A stretch of 64,000 nucleotides of DNA from DATBDE01 sp036270095 (lineage in GTDB: Bacteria > Actinomycetota > Thermoleophilia > Solirubrobacterales > Solirubrobacteraceae): assembly GCA_036270095.1 (NCBI GenBank), contig DATBDE010000127.1, forward strand, positions 62,001 through 126,000, given 5' to 3'. Positions within the stretch are counted from its first letter, which is position 1. The number at the start of each line of letters is the position of its first letter. The notes beneath the pieces were generated by a model. The model was not told the origin of the DNA. It did no database searches and was given only the letters and a program-made list of their open reading frames with translations. Positions 26,115-35,326 of the stretch are shown piece by piece. A program made the translations under genes and the position numbers.

Positions 26115-26118
<4 letters not shown>
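25381..26118 (+). CDS. Precorrin-2 dehydrogenase / sirohydrochlorin ferrochelatase-type protein (Met8p/CysG N-domain)
   Basis: A 245-residue protein with a Rossmann NAD site (GRRCVVVGGGDVGLEKVEGLLACDADVTLIAP), the VNVVDVPPLCNFILPAIV block and the catalytic region AISTAGASPALAKRLKREI of the siroheme-synthase N-domain family, which oxidises precorrin-2 and can insert iron. Unusually, 27 residues precede the normal N-terminus and contain Cys11, Cys13, Cys20 and Cys24, a possible metal or Fe-S site; third-base G/C is strict through this part, so it is probably translated. GGAGG lies only one base before GTG 25381; the alternative ATG 25462 would remove the cysteines. The cobA-hemD fusion at 35.3 kb would supply its substrate. 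Confidence 0.8.
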
Positions 26119-26587
<469 letters not shown>

Positions 26588-26591
<4 letters not shown>

Positions 26592-28027
26592 GACGCGGCG
26601 GCGGCCAGCCGGTCGACGTCTGGCCGGCGGCCCGCCCACGGCGCCGCTTGCTCGAGCGCCGAGCCCAGGCGGATCAGCGTGGACTCGTCCCACGGCCCGC
26701 CCACGAGCTGAGCCCCGATCGGCAGCCCCTCCCCAGTGCGGTGCAGCGGCAGGGTGATCGCGGGCTGGCCGGTGATGTTGAACAGGATCGTGAACGCGAC
26801 CATCTGCAGCACCGGCACGGCGGGCTCGGTGGGGTTGGCGTGCACGGCCTCGAGCACGGCCCCGACCGCCGGCGGCTCGACCGAAAGCGTTGGCGTGAGC
26901 AGCACGTCGAAGTCGCGGCTCCAGTGGGCGACGATCTCGCGCGAGCGGAACTGCAGGCCCTGGATCGCGCGGGCGAGGTCGATCAGCCCCGCGCCCGAGG
27001 CCTGCTCCCAAGCGGCCGCGTTGTGGGGCTCCGCGCTGGGCCAGTCGACGTCCACGTAGTCGACGAGGCCGGCCCAGATGACCGGCACGGCCATCTCGAT
27101 GAGGTCCTCGGGCAGGGTGTCGAAGATCACCGGCTCGACGTGGTGGCCGAGCTCGGTCAGCAGCCCGGCGGTGACCGAGGCGGCGTCGGCGCACGCGCTG
27201 TCCAGCGGCAGCCCCAGCGGCGCCGTCTCCACCAGGCCGATGCGCAGCGGCGCCTGCTCGGCGCCCACCTCCGCGGCGAACGGGCGGGCGGGGACGGGCG
27301 CGTTGTACCAGGCCAGCGGATCGGGGCCGCTGATGGCGTCCAGCGCCGCGGCGCTGTCGGCCACGGTCCAGCACTCGACGCCCTCGACGACGCCGCCCTG
27401 CCACGACTGGACCAGGCGGGGAACGCGCCCGCGGCTGGGCTTGAGGCCGACCAGGCCGCAGCACGAGCCGGGGATGCGGATCGAGCCGCCGCCGTCGTTG
27501 GCGTGGGCCATCGGGAACATGCCCGCGGCCACCGCAGCGCCGGCGCCGCCGCTGGACCCGCCCGGCGTGCGGTCCGGGTCCCAGGGGTTGCGCGTGGGCC
27601 CGTAGCGGAGGTTCTCGGCCGCCGTGATGGGGCCGAACTCGGGCGTGTTCGTGCGGCACGCGAGGACGAACCCGGCGTCGCGGAACTTGTCCACGACGAT
27701 CTCGCCCAGGGCGCTGGGGCCGTCGGGCCCGGCGTGGGAGCCGTAGGTCACCGGCCAGCCCTCCACCGGGGTGAGGTCCTTGATCGGCATCGGCACGCCG
27801 TGGAAGGGCGGCAGCAGGTCGGGGTCGGTGCGCCCGAGCACGCGCTCGGCCTCCTGGGCCTGCTCGCGCGCCTCGGCGTCGTCGCGCCAGACCACGGCGT
27901 TGACGGTGTCGTTGAGCCGGTCGACCTCGGCCACGCACCGATCGAGCGCTTCGACGGGCGAGACCTCGCGCCGGCGGATCGCGCCGGCGAGGTCGAGAGC
28001 GGACGCGAAGGGGTCCTTGGCCGCCAT
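26588..28027 (-). CDS. Amidase-signature family hydrolase
   Basis: A 479-residue amidase. The Ser-cisSer-Lys triad is visible: Lys in VPMPIKDLTPVEG (~83), the cis-Ser in the Gly/Ser-rich loop GGSSGGAGAAVAAG and the nucleophile Ser in NDGGGSIRIPGSCCG. The C-terminal NITGQPAITLP and GLPIGAQLVGG motifs are also typical. Substrates range from acetamide-type amides to aryl amides and cannot be predicted; GatA is unlikely because no gatB/gatC is adjacent and the C-terminal region differs. It lies 11 bases after the AlkA-like gene and is probably co-transcribed with it. Confidence 0.85.
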
Positions 28028-28038
28028 CGCGCCGGACC

Positions 28039-28911
28039 CTACCGGTCGCCTGCGCGCAGCAGCACGCCCGCCCAAGCCCGGAACGGGCGCCAGCGCTCGG
28101 CCAGTTCGGTGAAGGCCTCCTCGGTCGGCGTGTCGGCCATCTCGTAGGCCCGCGCGGCAGCGCGGCGGAGCCGCTCGATCGGGAAGAACGCGTCGGTGGC
28201 GCCGGTCGCGCGCACGAGCACCAGCGTGGCGTAGAAGGGGCCGAGGCCGGGGAGCTCGCGCAGCTGCGCCACCGCATCGTCCTGGTGCAGGGCGCGCAGC
28301 GCGTAGGGGTCGAGACGCCCGTCGCGGGCGGCGTCGGCCAGCGTGCGCAGGCGGTCGCCCTTGGCCTCGGCCAGGCCGTCGACCGGGCCCAGCTCGCGCA
28401 GCCGGTCGGGCACCGGGAAGGTGGTCAACGGCAGCCCGGCCACATCGATGCGCTCGCCCAGCCGCTCTTCGATGCGCTGACGCACGCGCACGGCCTGGGC
28501 CTGACGCAGGCGCAGCGCGATCACCGACCAGCACGCGGCCTCGTAGGGCGAGGGGAAGGACACGGCGCGCAGGTGGCCGGTGCGCTCCCAGCGCTCGCGC
28601 AGCACCGGGTCGCCGTCGAGGACGCCCAGGAACGGGGCGGCGTCATGCTCGAGGCCCAGGATGCGCTCGAGCTGGCCGCGGACCACGTCGAGGCGGTCGG
28701 TGCCGGCCACCGTGACCTCGACCGGGGCGTCCTCGTCCGCCTGGCGCAGCGCCACGGCGGCGGCGCCGGAGTAGTCGTCGAGCACGAAGGCCAGGCGCAC
28801 CGTCCCGCGCTCGTCCGAACCCTGGTTGTCGGCGGGCGGGAAGTCCTTCAGGAAGCGCCCGGCGGCCGATAGCGAGAAGGGCCCGCGGGGCTCGAGCACG
28901 AGGTCGGGCAT
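28039..28911 (-). CDS. AlkA-like DNA-3-methyladenine glycosylase with altered catalytic residue
   Basis: A 290-residue HhH-GPD DNA glycosylase relative. The helix-hairpin-helix LRELPGLGPFYATLVLVR is at ~218-234 and the usual N-terminal beta domain and helical core precede it. In AlkA the catalytic Asp is the second Asp of a FLPDD motif; here the equivalent reads DAFFPIERL, putting Glu246 at that place and Ile before it. It may still excise alkylated bases, as Glu could act, or may only bind DNA. No ada or alkB gene is near. Identification by fold is good; activity is uncertain. Confidence 0.75.
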   Translation of the reverse strand: MPDLVLEPRGPFSLSAAGRFLKDFPPADNQGSDERGTVRLAFVLDDYSGAAAVALRQADEDAPVEVTVAGTDRLDVVRGQLERILGLEHDAAPFLGVLDGDPVLRERWERTGHLRAVSFPSPYEAACWSVIALRLRQAQAVRVRQRIEERLGERIDVAGLPLTTFPVPDRLRELGPVDGLAEAKGDRLRTLADAARDGRLDPYALRALHQDDAVAQLRELPGLGPFYATLVLVRATGATDAFFPIERLRRAAARAYEMADTPTEEAFTELAERWRPFRAWAGVLLRAGDR

Positions 28912-28937
28912 GGCGTCCGCCTAGGCTACGCGGCGCA

Positions 28938-29400
28938 ATGCGGACGGCGGTGCTCACGATCTCGACCTCGGTCTCCGAGGGCCGCGCGCAGGACACGTCG
29001 GGCCCGCTGCTCGCGTCGCTCGCCGACGAAGCCGGGGCGGACGTGGTCGCGGTCGAGGTCCTGCCCGACGACCAGGCCATCATCGAGGTACGGCTGCGCC
29101 ACCACGCCGACGACGGCTGCGACCTCGTGTTCACCACGGGCGGCACCGGGTTCACGCCCGACGACGTCACCCCCGAGGCCACGCGGGCGGTGATCGACCG
29201 CGACGCCCCGGGGTTCGCGGAGGCGATCCGCGCCAACGCCCTGCGGCACACGCCGATGGGCATCCTCACCCGCGGCGTGTCGGGCATCGCCGGCCGCACG
29301 CTGATCGTCAACTTCCCGGGCAGCCCGAAGGCGGTGCGGGAGTCGTTCCCGGTCGTGGCGCCCACGCTCAGCCACGTGGTCGAGACGCTGCGCAGCTCCG

Positions 29401-29423
<23 letters not shown>
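28938..29423 (+). CDS. mog: Molybdopterin adenylyltransferase (MogA/MoaB family)
   Basis: A 161-residue protein that activates molybdopterin by adenylation. Conserved blocks: LTISTSVSEGRAQDTSGP, DLVFTTGGTGFTPDDVTPEAT (the TGGTG phosphate loop) and IVNFPGSPKAVRESF. Together with moaC it shows that molybdenum cofactor synthesis genes are scattered in this region. It is divergent from the AlkA-like gene and overlaps ccmA by 23 bp, so it may be the first gene of the cytochrome maturation and heme operon. Confidence 0.88.
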
Positions 29424-30083
<660 letters not shown>

Positions 30084-30087
<4 letters not shown>

Positions 30088-30752
30088 GGGCGGTCTCCGC
30101 GCTGGTCCGCAAGGACCTGCTGCTCGAGCTGCGCACCAAGGAGACCGTGCCGGCGATGGCGCTGTTCGCCCTCGTGGCCTACGTGCTCTTCCACTTCGCG
30201 CTGCGCCGCAACACGCTCGAGGGCGACCTCGCGGCCGGGGTGCTGTGGGTGACGATCCTGCTGGCGGCTGTGCTGGGCATCAACCGCCTCTTCGTGGCCG
30301 AGCGCGAGCAGGGCGGCTTCGACGGCTTCCTGCTCGCCCCGGTCGACCGCACGGCGATGCTGGTGGCCAAGGCCACGGCGCTCCTGTGCTTCCTCGTCGT
30401 GCTCGAGGTCATCGCCGTGCCCGCGTTCTTCCTGCTCCTGCTCGGGCCCAGCGCCGGGCCGGCCTTCCCCGAGCTGCTCGCCATCCTCGCCCTGGCCGAC
30501 GTCGGGCTGGCCGTGGTGGGCACGCTGGCCGCGGGGCTGGCGGTGCAGACGCGGGCCCGCGACCTGATCGGGCCGCTGGTCACGCTGCCGCTGCTCGTGC
30601 CCGTCGTGCTGGCCGCGGCGCGGGCGACGTCGCCGCTCTTCAGCTCCCCTGCGGGTGGCGTGGAGGCCAAGTGGCTGGCCGTGCTGGGCTTGTACGATCT
30701 CGTCTTCGTACTCTTGGCGTACGCCGTCTTCGACTTCCTCCTGGAGGACTGA
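30084..30752 (+). CDS. ccmB: Heme exporter membrane protein CcmB
   Basis: A 222-residue protein with six hydrophobic segments, starting with LVRKDLLLELRTKETVPAMALFALVAYVLFHF, the usual CcmB N-terminus, and ending in a short cytoplasmic tail. It is the membrane partner of CcmA. The start GTG 30084 is fixed by a 4-base overlap with ccmA. Its last codons contain GGAGG, which serves as the ribosome site for the next gene. Confidence 0.88.
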
Positions 30753-30756
30753 CCTC

Positions 30757-31437
30757 TTGCAAGGGAAGGGGCTCCGCGGCCTTTCCATCGCCACGGCCGC
30801 GATTCTCGTCACCGCTTTGGCGCTCGTCTTCTTCTACGCACCCCTGGATGCCGACCAGGGGTTCGTGCAGAAGATCTTCTACCTGCACGTGCCCATGGCC
30901 ATCGTGGCGCTGTGCGGGTTCATCTTTGGCGGGATCTGCGCGATCGGGTTCCTGCGCACGCGCGACCGCAAGTGGGACCTGCGGTCCTACGTGGCAATCC
31001 ACCTGTCGCTGATCCTCGGCGTCGGCGTGCTCATCACCGGGTCGATCTGGGCTCGCGCGTCGTGGGGCCACTGGTGGGTGTGGGACGAGCCGACGCTGGT
31101 CTCGTTCCTGATCATCTTCCTGCTCTACGCCTGCTACCAGCCGCTGCGGTTCTCGATCGAGGACCCGGACAAGCAGGCCCGCTACGCGGCGGTGTTCGCG
31201 ATCCTCGCCGGGGCGTTCGTGCCGCTGAACTTCCTCGCCGTGCGCCTGGCCCAGCCGCTGGCCCACCCGCGGGTGCTCGGCGCGAGCGGGAACCTGCCCG
31301 GCTCGATGGAGCTCGTGTTCCTGGTCTCGCTGCTGGGGATGGCGCTGCTCTTCGTCACGCTGTGGAAGTACGAGATGGCCGCCAAGGAGACGCGCATGCG
31401 CCTGAAGTCCCTGCGGCGGCGGCTGCTGTCGACCTGA
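30757..31437 (+). CDS. ccmC: Heme-handling protein CcmC
   Basis: A 226-residue six-helix protein with the WWD heme-binding motif (GHWWVWDEPTLVSFLIIFLLY) between two conserved histidines (FYLHVPMA near residue 44 and LAHPRVLGA near 190), as in CcmC, which passes heme to the chaperone CcmE. TTG 30757 is supported by GGAGG nine bases upstream. No ccmE or ccmF is seen in this window, so the pathway is incomplete here. Confidence 0.88.
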   Translation: MQGKGLRGLSIATAAILVTALALVFFYAPLDADQGFVQKIFYLHVPMAIVALCGFIFGGICAIGFLRTRDRKWDLRSYVAIHLSLILGVGVLITGSIWARASWGHWWVWDEPTLVSFLIIFLLYACYQPLRFSIEDPDKQARYAAVFAILAGAFVPLNFLAVRLAQPLAHPRVLGASGNLPGSMELVFLVSLLGMALLFVTLWKYEMAAKETRMRLKSLRRRLLST

Positions 31438-31637
31438 TGCCCGCGCTTCCGCTTCACGAGGCTGGCAAGTACGTCGCCGGGGCCTATGTGGTCTTCGTGG
31501 CGATGATCCTGATCTACGTGGTCATCATGGCCATCCGGCTTCAGCGCATCGAGCGCGAGGTCGCCGAGCTCGACGAGCTGGCCGCGCGCAAGGAGCACGA
31601 CGAGGACGGCGAACGCGAGAAGGCGCCCGTGCCGTGA
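31437..31637 (+). CDS. Small CcmD-like membrane protein
   Basis: A 66-residue protein with one membrane helix (YVAGAYVVFVAMILIYVVIMAI) followed by a charged coiled-coil-like tail (RLQRIEREVAELDELAARKEH). Size, topology and place right after ccmC match CcmD, which helps release CcmE from CcmC. Sequence identity in this family is always weak, so context is the main evidence. Its ATG shares a base with the ccmC stop (TGATG) and its end overlaps hemA (GTGA). Confidence 0.75.
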   Translation: MPALPLHEAGKYVAGAYVVFVAMILIYVVIMAIRLQRIEREVAELDELAARKEHDEDGEREKAPVP

Positions 31638-32977
31638 GCGCCGAGCTGCTCGCGCTGGGGGTCTCGCACAAGACGGCGCCGGTGGCGCTGCGCGAGCGGG
31701 TGGCGCTGCAGGAGGGCCAGGCGGCGGACTTCGTGCACAGCCTGGTCGCGGACGAGCCGCTGTCCGAGGCCGTCGCAATCTCGACCTGCAACCGCACCGA
31801 GCTCTACGTCGTCGCCGCCAACCACGTCGAGGGCGAGACCGCGGCGCTGGGGGCGCTGGCCCGGCTGGGCGACATCCGCCCCACCGAGCTGGCGGGGTCG
31901 GGGGTGTACGCGCTGCGCAACTGCGACGCGGCCCGCCACCTCTACCGCGTGACCTCGGGGCTCGAGTCGATGATCGTGGGCGAGTACGAGGTGCAGGGCC
32001 AGGTGCGGCGCGCTTACGAGCGCGCGCTCGAGGCCGGCACCACCGGGCCGCTGACCAACCGGCTCTTCGGCGCCGCCCTGGCCACGGGCAAGCGCGTGCG
32101 CACCGAGACCGCGCTCGCCAGCGGGCCGTCGTCGCTGTCCTCGGTCGCGGTCGAGCTGGCGCGCCAGGTGCTCGGCGACCTCGAGGGCCGCGGCGTGCTC
32201 GTGCTCGGCTCGGGCGAGACGGCCGAGCTGACGGCGCGGCCGCTGGCCGAGCGGGGCGCGCAGACCGTCTTCGTGGCTTCGCGCCGGCACGAGCGGGCGC
32301 TGGCCCTGGCCGCACGCCACGGCGGGCGGGCGGTGGGCTTCGACGCGCTGCCGGTCGAGCTCGAGGCGGCCGACATCGTCGTCGCCGCCACGGCGTCGCC
32401 GCACGCGATCATGGGCCCGGAGGAGCTCGGGTTGGTCATGGACGCGCGCTCGGGCCGGCCGCTGCTGGTGATCGACCTCGCCGTGCCGCGCGACATCGAT
32501 CCGGCCTGCTCGGCCCTGCCCGGGGTCACGCTCTACGACATCGACGACCTCCAGGCAGTGATCGCCCGCAACCGCTCGGTGCGCAAGGCCGAGGCCCGCC
32601 ACGCCGAGGCGATCATCGAGGAGGAGATCCAGCGCTTCGCCCGCTGGCTGGGCACGCTCGACGCGGTGCCGACGATCGCGGCGCTGCGCCAGCGCGCCGA
32701 CGAGGTGGTCGAGCACGTGCTGCGCGAGAACGCCTCGCGGTGGGAGACGCTGTCCCCGCGCGACCGCGAGCGGGTTGAGGCGGTGGCGCGCTCGGTCGCG
32801 TCGCGGCTGCTGCACGAGCCGACGCTGCGGCTCAAGCGCAGCGACGGCGACCGCGCGCACGCGCGGCTGCAGGTGCTGCGGGAGCTGTTCGCGCTCGACG
32901 AGGCGGCCGCCGACGAGGCCGCCGACGACGCACCCGCCGAGGTGCGCGAGCTGCGCCGCGGGTCCCTCGACCAGTGA
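31634..32977 (+). CDS. hemA: Glutamyl-tRNA reductase
   Basis: A 447-residue enzyme that reduces Glu-tRNA(Glu) to glutamate-1-semialdehyde, the first committed step of C5-pathway tetrapyrrole synthesis. The catalytic Cys52 is in ISTCNRTELY; GVSHKTAPVALRE and SGLESMIVGEYEVQGQVRRAYE are family signatures; the NADPH site is VLVLGSGETAELTA; a long C-terminal helix forms the dimerisation domain. An acidic tail (EAAADEAADDAPAEV) ends the protein. GTG start overlaps the CcmD-like gene and its stop overlaps hemC, linking heme supply to heme transport in one operon. Confidence 0.95.
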   Translation: MSAELLALGVSHKTAPVALRERVALQEGQAADFVHSLVADEPLSEAVAISTCNRTELYVVAANHVEGETAALGALARLGDIRPTELAGSGVYALRNCDAARHLYRVTSGLESMIVGEYEVQGQVRRAYERALEAGTTGPLTNRLFGAALATGKRVRTETALASGPSSLSSVAVELARQVLGDLEGRGVLVLGSGETAELTARPLAERGAQTVFVASRRHERALALAARHGGRAVGFDALPVELEAADIVVAATASPHAIMGPEELGLVMDARSGRPLLVIDLAVPRDIDPACSALPGVTLYDIDDLQAVIARNRSVRKAEARHAEAIIEEEIQRFARWLGTLDAVPTIAALRQRADEVVEHVLRENASRWETLSPRDRERVEAVARSVASRLLHEPTLRLKRSDGDRAHARLQVLRELFALDEAAADEAADDAPAEVRELRRGSLDQ

Positions 32978-33843
32978 GGCTCGGGACCCGGGGCAGCGCG
33001 CTGGCGCGGGCGCAGGCCCGGGCGGTGGCGGAGGCGTTGTCGGGCGACGTTTCGATCGTCGAGGTGCGCACCGGCGGCGACGCGGGCTCGCCGGTCGGGG
33101 ACAAGTCGCGCTGGGTCGACGGGCTCGAGCGGGCGCTCCTCGCGGAGGAGATCGACCTCGCCGTCCACTCGGCCAAGGACGTACCGGCCGAGCTGGCGGA
33201 CGGGCTCGAGCTGCTGGGCGTGCCGCCGCGCGAAGACCCGCGGGATGCGTTGATCGGCTGTGCATCCATCGCTTCGCTTGCGCCCAAGGCAAGAGTGGGG
33301 ACGACGTCGCTGCGCCGCCGGGCCGCGCTGCTCGCGACCCGCGCCGACCTCGAGGTCGTCGACCTGCGCGGCAACGTGGACACGCGCCTGCGCAAGCTCG
33401 CCGACGGCGAGGCGGACGCGCTCGTGCTCGCCCTCGCCGGGCTGCGCCGGCTCGGGCGCGAGGGCGAGGCCAGCGCCATCCTCGACCCCGACGCGATGCT
33501 CCCCGCCGCCGGCCAGGGTGCACTCGCGCTCGAGGGGCGCGCCGACGACGGCGACGCCTACGCAGCGGCGGCGGAGGTCTCCGACCTCGACGCCACCGTG
33601 TGCGTGGTGGCGGAGCGGGCGCTGACCGCCGCTCTGGACGCCACCTGCCACACGCCGGTCGCGGCGCTGGGCACGGTCGACGGCGACGGGCTCACCCTGC
33701 GTGCGTTCGCCTCCCTGCCCGACGGGTCCGAGTGGGTGCGCGACGAGCTCACCGGCGCCGCCACCGACCCCGAAGCGGTCGGGCGCGCGGTGGCCGAGCG
33801 GCTGCGCAGCGTGGGCGTCGCCGAGCTGCTCGGACGGGTCTAA
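32974..33843 (+). CDS. hemC: Hydroxymethylbilane synthase
   Basis: A 289-residue porphobilinogen deaminase. Visible motifs are LGTRGSALARAQA at the N-terminus, HSAKDVPAEL with the catalytic-site Asp/Lys, GTTSLRRRAALLATR (substrate phosphate and acid contacts) and the dipyrromethane-cofactor Cys in ALDATCHTPVAA near residue 227. It overlaps hemA (GTGA). hemB is not in this window; hemD is present as the fusion at 35.3 kb. Its TAA stop overlaps the end of a convergent GyrI-like gene. Confidence 0.95.
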   Translation: MRLGTRGSALARAQARAVAEALSGDVSIVEVRTGGDAGSPVGDKSRWVDGLERALLAEEIDLAVHSAKDVPAELADGLELLGVPPREDPRDALIGCASIASLAPKARVGTTSLRRRAALLATRADLEVVDLRGNVDTRLRKLADGEADALVLALAGLRRLGREGEASAILDPDAMLPAAGQGALALEGRADDGDAYAAAAEVSDLDATVCVVAERALTAALDATCHTPVAALGTVDGDGLTLRAFASLPDGSEWVRDELTGAATDPEAVGRAVAERLRSVGVAELLGRV

Positions 33844-34298
33844 TCGACCAGGAAGGCCAGCTCCGTCTCCCACTGCGTGTAGTCCGGGTCCTCGACCGGG
33901 CCGACCCGGTAGTGCTCGTGGTAGCCGCAGACGCTCAGGCCCTCGCGGGTGGCCCAGTCCAGCAGCGTCCCGCGGGCGACCGCGAGGTCGGGCTCGGTCT
34001 GGCTGCGGTACGGGCCGACGTGCACGAGCGTCGCGTAGGTGCCGGCCGGCAGGGCGTCGGTGGCCGCGTCGGGGTCGACGGGCACCGCGAGCTCGAGCTC
34101 GGTCGGCTCGCCCGCGGCGTCCACGCTGAGGAAGCGGATGAAGGGCGGCCCGGCGGGCTGCACGCCGGCCGTGCCGAGGCGGCGGAAGAGCTCGGGGAAG
34201 GCGCCGTCGACGGCGGACTGGACGGTACCGGTGACCTGGCGGCGCAGGCCGAGGTAGGGCTGCGCCGGCCGCTGGGAGATCTGAGGTTCGTTGCTCAT
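33840..34298 (-). CDS. GyrI-like/effector-binding domain protein
   Basis: A 152-residue stand-alone AraC-type effector-binding (GyrI-like) domain. The paired beta-alpha-beta modules are seen as PYLGLRRQVTG...FPELFRRLGTAG and TELELAVPVDP...YATLVHVGPYRS, with the C-terminal CGYHEHYRVGPVEDPDYTQWETELAFLV strand typical of the family. Such domains bind small hydrophobic ligands or inhibit gyrase; which applies here is unknown. ATG 34298 is preceded by AGGAG with one-base spacing; GTG 34307 is possible. Confidence 0.75.
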   Translation of the reverse strand: MSNEPQISQRPAQPYLGLRRQVTGTVQSAVDGAFPELFRRLGTAGVQPAGPPFIRFLSVDAAGEPTELELAVPVDPDAATDALPAGTYATLVHVGPYRSQTEPDLAVARGTLLDWATREGLSVCGYHEHYRVGPVEDPDYTQWETELAFLVD

Positions 34299-34342
34299 GC
34301 TCCTCACGACCGGCGCGAGACGGCGAATTCATCGGGTACGGC

Positions 34343-34732
34343 TCAGTAGATGAAGAAGCAGCCGGCCGCCTCGCCCTGGTCCACGGACTGCTGGGCCTTG
34401 TCGTAGGCGTCGTTGAAGCCCTGCGCGTCGTTGGCGAACGCGCGCTGGTTGCCGTAGTCCATGGGCAGGTCAGCCACGTGCGCGGCCTGCTCACAGTCGG
34501 CGTCGTTGGCCTGGCCATGCCCGGTCGAGCCGCCCTGCAGCGGCACTCCGTTCGTGTCGTTGCGGATGTTGACGTTGGTGCCGCCGACGGCGCGGCGGGC
34601 GGTGCTGCTGGTGCGGGCGCCGCGGGGACCGCCGACCTTGGACTTGGCCTGGGCGGCGGGGACGACGGCGACGGAGGCGATGGCTGCGACCGCCGTCAGT
34701 GCGGCGATCGGCTTGGTCATGCGAGACAACAT
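34343..34732 (-). CDS. Small secreted hypothetical protein
   Basis: A 129-residue protein with a clear signal peptide (MTKPIAALTAVAAIASVAVVPAAQA, cleavage near residue 29 of the longer form). The mature part is Gly/Asn/Asp-rich and includes two cysteines (ADCEQAA and AAGCFFIY at the very end). No family recognised. AGGAG lies about 10 bases before ATG 34732; an internal ATG four codons later is an alternative. The Asn/Asp-rich composition suggests a surface or extracellular role. Confidence 0.6.
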   Translation of the reverse strand: MLSRMTKPIAALTAVAAIASVAVVPAAQAKSKVGGPRGARTSSTARRAVGGTNVNIRNDTNGVPLQGGSTGHGQANDADCEQAAHVADLPMDYGNQRAFANDAQGFNDAYDKAQQSVDQGEAAGCFFIY

Positions 34733-34828
34733 GGGGGTGGGACTCCTAGGGGGTGGTGGGCTGGGGTGGGGCGAAGGTACGGCCGGGGGGCCACCCCGCC
34801 GCGCGACGCGCGTGGCTACCGTTCAGGC

Positions 34829-35326
34829 GTGCTCGTGCGACCCGGGGAACTGGCCGATGCCGCCGCCATCGCGGCGATCTACAACGAGGGGATCGCCGAC
34901 CGGCAGGCGACGTTCGAGACCGACGAGCGGGGCGCCGAGGACGTGCTCGGCTGGCTCGGCGACGGCGCCCCGCCGCTGCTGGTCGCCGACGACGACGGGG
35001 CCGTCGTCGGGTGGGCGCGCGCCGGCGCCTACAGCGACCGCTGCGCCTACGCCGGGGTCGGCGAGTACGCCGTCTACGTGGCCCGCGCCGCCCGCGGCAA
35101 CGGGGTCGGGCGCGAGCTGCTGGAGGCGCTGGCCCGCGACGCCGAGGCCCGCGGCTACCACAAGCTCCTCAGCCGCATCTTCCCCGAGAACGAGGCGAGC
35201 CTCGCCCTCGCCCGCGCGTGCGGCTTCCGCGTGGTCGGCGTGCACCACAAGCACGGCCGGCTCGACGGCGAATGGCGCGACACCGTAGTGGTCGAGCGGT
35301 TGCTCGGCGAGGCCGCCGATGGCTGA
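34829..35326 (+). CDS. GNAT acetyltransferase, phosphinothricin-acetyltransferase-like
   Basis: A 165-residue N-acetyltransferase. The order of motifs matches the PAT/Bar subgroup: RPGELADAAAIAAIYNEGIADRQATFET at the N-terminus, VVGWARAGAYSDRCAY, the acetyl-CoA loop ARGNGVGRELLEAL and SRIFPENEASLALARACGFRVVGVH. Such enzymes acetylate amino groups of small molecules (for example phosphinothricin or methionine sulfone); the natural substrate here is not known. The end overlaps the cobA-hemD fusion by 8 bp. Confidence 0.8.
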   Translation: MLVRPGELADAAAIAAIYNEGIADRQATFETDERGAEDVLGWLGDGAPPLLVADDDGAVVGWARAGAYSDRCAYAGVGEYAVYVARAARGNGVGRELLEALARDAEARGYHKLLSRIFPENEASLALARACGFRVVGVHHKHGRLDGEWRDTVVVERLLGEAADG

